In this document: positions 62,804 to 64,000 of the stretch, in pieces
Layout of the letters: every line of letters starts with the position of its first letter
Position numbering within the stretch: the stretch's first letter is position 1
NCBI GenBank assembly: GCA_947493195.1
Contig: CANLQG010000001.1
Coordinates: 558,001 to 622,000 of the forward strand
Direction of reading: 5' to 3'
DNA from: an uncultured Sphingomonadaceae bacterium
GTDB taxonomy: Bacteria; Pseudomonadota; Alphaproteobacteria; Sphingomonadales; Sphingomonadaceae
DNA length: 64,000 nucleotides
The notes under the pieces: model-generated
Databases searched by the model: none
Told to the model about the DNA's origin: nothing
The model's input: the letters and a program-made list of their open reading frames with translations, nothing else
Translations under genes and position numbers: made by a program

Positions 62804-64000
62804 GTGAGGGAATTCGTTATCCGTACCACCGCTACCCGCCTCGCCCTCCTCGCCAGTGTGGCTACCACCCTGATGGCCATGTCCGCTCCGGCCCATGCCG
62901 ACTCGGGCGCCGATTCGGGCGACGATACCCAGCGTGACTACCTCCCCGGCAACATTGTCGTGACCGGGGAGCGCGACACCTACGTGAACGAGGACGGCAG
63001 CACCGGCACCAAGACCCCGACGCCGATCATCGACGTGCCGCAGGCCGTCACCGTCATCACGGCAGACCAGCTGGAGGACCAGGGCGTCACCACCCTGAAC
63101 GACGCGCTGCGTTTCGTCCCCGGAGTCAGCATGGAAACCGGCGAGGGTCACCGTGACGAGGTGTTCATCCGCGGTCAGGAAACCACTGCCGATTTCTACA
63201 TCGACAGGCTGCGCGACGATGCGCAGTACTACCGTCCGCTCTACAACGTGGAACGGGTCGAAGTGCTGAAAGGCGCCAATGCGCTGATTTTCGGCCGCGG
63301 TGCGGGTGGCGGCGCGATCAACCGCGTGTCGAAGGTGGCCGAATTCGGCGCTGCCGAATACAATATGGGTGCGCAGGTCGATACCTTCGGCGCGTTCGCC
63401 CTGACCGGCGATGCCAACCTGCCCGCGGGCGAGGCTGTCGCCCTGCGCCTGACCGGCACCTACGAGGAATTCGACAACCACCGTGACGTGTACGAAGGCC
63501 GCTTCTTCGGCATATCGCCGACGGTCACCGCCAACATCGGCCCCGACACCCGGCTCTACGCCTACTACACCTACGACGATGACGAGCGGGTCGTCGATCG
63601 CGGCCTGCCGAGCCTTGATGGCGGCCCGCTGCGCGGCTTCGACGAGACGTTCTTCGGCGATCCCGACTACAATTTCAGCGATGTCGAAGTCCACGTGGCC
63701 CGCACCCGTCTCGAACACGATTTCAGCGGCGCGTGGAGCCTGAATGCCAGCGTGATGTTCGCGGACTATGACAAGTTCTATTCCAACATCGTGCCTAGCG
63801 GCGTCGGAACGGGTGGCGGCACTACGCCGACCACGGTCACCCTGGCAGGTTACGAGAGCGGAACCGACCGGCAGAACCTGATCGGCCAGGTGAACCTTAT
63901 CGGGCAGTTCGACACCGGATCGCTGGGTCACACGATCCTGATCGGGGTCGAAGCAGGATCGCAGGATACCGATTCCGTGCGTGACCAGGCCCGTTTCAAC
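62804..64000 (+). CDS. TonB-dependent siderophore receptor, 3'-partial
   Basis: The first 399 residues of an outer-membrane siderophore receptor are present, and the frame is open to the window end. A signal peptide ends near SAPAHAD (about residue 32). The plug contains NIVVTGERD, VPQAVTVITADQLEDQGV, VFIRGQET, and FGRGAGGGAINRVSK near 165, all typical of catecholate/hydroxamate-type receptors. The only plausible start is a GTG at 62804, as the next in-frame ATGs lie inside the signal peptide. A Fur box just upstream supports iron control. It differs from the other two receptors, which lack the GGGAINR signature. Confidence 0.9.
   Translation, partial: MREFVIRTTATRLALLASVATTLMAMSAPAHADSGADSGDDTQRDYLPGNIVVTGERDTYVNEDGSTGTKTPTPIIDVPQAVTVITADQLEDQGVTTLNDALRFVPGVSMETGEGHRDEVFIRGQETTADFYIDRLRDDAQYYRPLYNVERVEVLKGANALIFGRGAGGGAINRVSKVAEFGAAEYNMGAQVDTFGAFALTGDANLPAGEAVALRLTGTYEEFDNHRDVYEGRFFGISPTVTANIGPDTRLYAYYTYDDDERVVDRGLPSLDGGPLRGFDETFFGDPDYNFSDVEVHVARTRLEHDFSGAWSLNASVMFADYDKFYSNIVPSGVGTGGGTTPTTVTLAGYESGTDRQNLIGQVNLIGQFDTGSLGHTILIGVEAGSQDTDSVRDQARFN

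Overview
The window looks like chromosomal DNA of a sphingomonad-type alphaproteobacterium, most likely Erythrobacteraceae or a close relative. Support comes from uniformly high GC, several TonB-dependent receptors, an Entner-Doudoroff operon built as zwf-edd-glk-eda, an RcdA (DUF1465) cell-cycle adaptor, PtsP with an N-terminal GAF domain, DUF465 proteins, and lipid-catabolism clusters rich in acyl-CoA dehydrogenases. The assignment is inference from gene content. No rRNA, tRNA, CRISPR array or transposase was seen.

Layout. 1-9.3 kb: two converging beta-oxidation operons, with a bifunctional enoyl-CoA hydratase/3-hydroxyacyl-CoA dehydrogenase (5' end outside the window), five acyl-CoA dehydrogenases and a thiolase. 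A 25-bp palindrome separates them from a divergent zinc alcohol dehydrogenase. 10.5-11.9 kb: an AT-richer islet with a small membrane protein, an MltR-like gene and two copies of a palindromic repeat. 11.9-19.3 kb: acyl-CoA synthetase, a hydrolase remnant, a TonB-dependent receptor, an acyl-CoA thioesterase and a sulfotransferase, probably part of the same lipid or sterol uptake and activation theme. 19.4-28.9 kb: housekeeping genes (serS, surE, a potassium channel, rimO), two exported amidohydrolases, AlkB, YjbQ and a transglutaminase. 28.9-36.8 kb: the Entner-Doudoroff operon behind a LacI-type operator, ending in an unusual PEP-carboxylase-like gene. 36.9-44.7 kb: L,D-transpeptidase, tilS, a CpoB-like protein, a RodZ-like protein, ptsP, two DUF465 genes and rcdA. 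44.7-51.3 kb: glpK, a metallo-hydrolase, a DUF4230 protein, an MFS transporter, csaA and a TPR-sulfotransferase. 51.4-57.1 kb: a second TonB-dependent receptor, a BCCT transporter and a membrane protein. 57.2-64 kb: nadA, a DUF2254 protein, an EamA transporter, a lipoprotein, lipB, a membrane protein, an ArsC-like reductase and the start of a Fur-controlled siderophore receptor.

The genes suggest a heterotroph that imports large or hydrophobic substrates through TonB receptors, activates them as CoA thioesters and oxidises them. Sugars pass through the Entner-Doudoroff route. The most unusual items are the PEP-carboxylase homologue with several altered catalytic motifs co-translated with eda, the paired amidohydrolases of which one has lost metal ligands, a long inverted repeat ahead of rcdA, and several good but unassigned operator palindromes.
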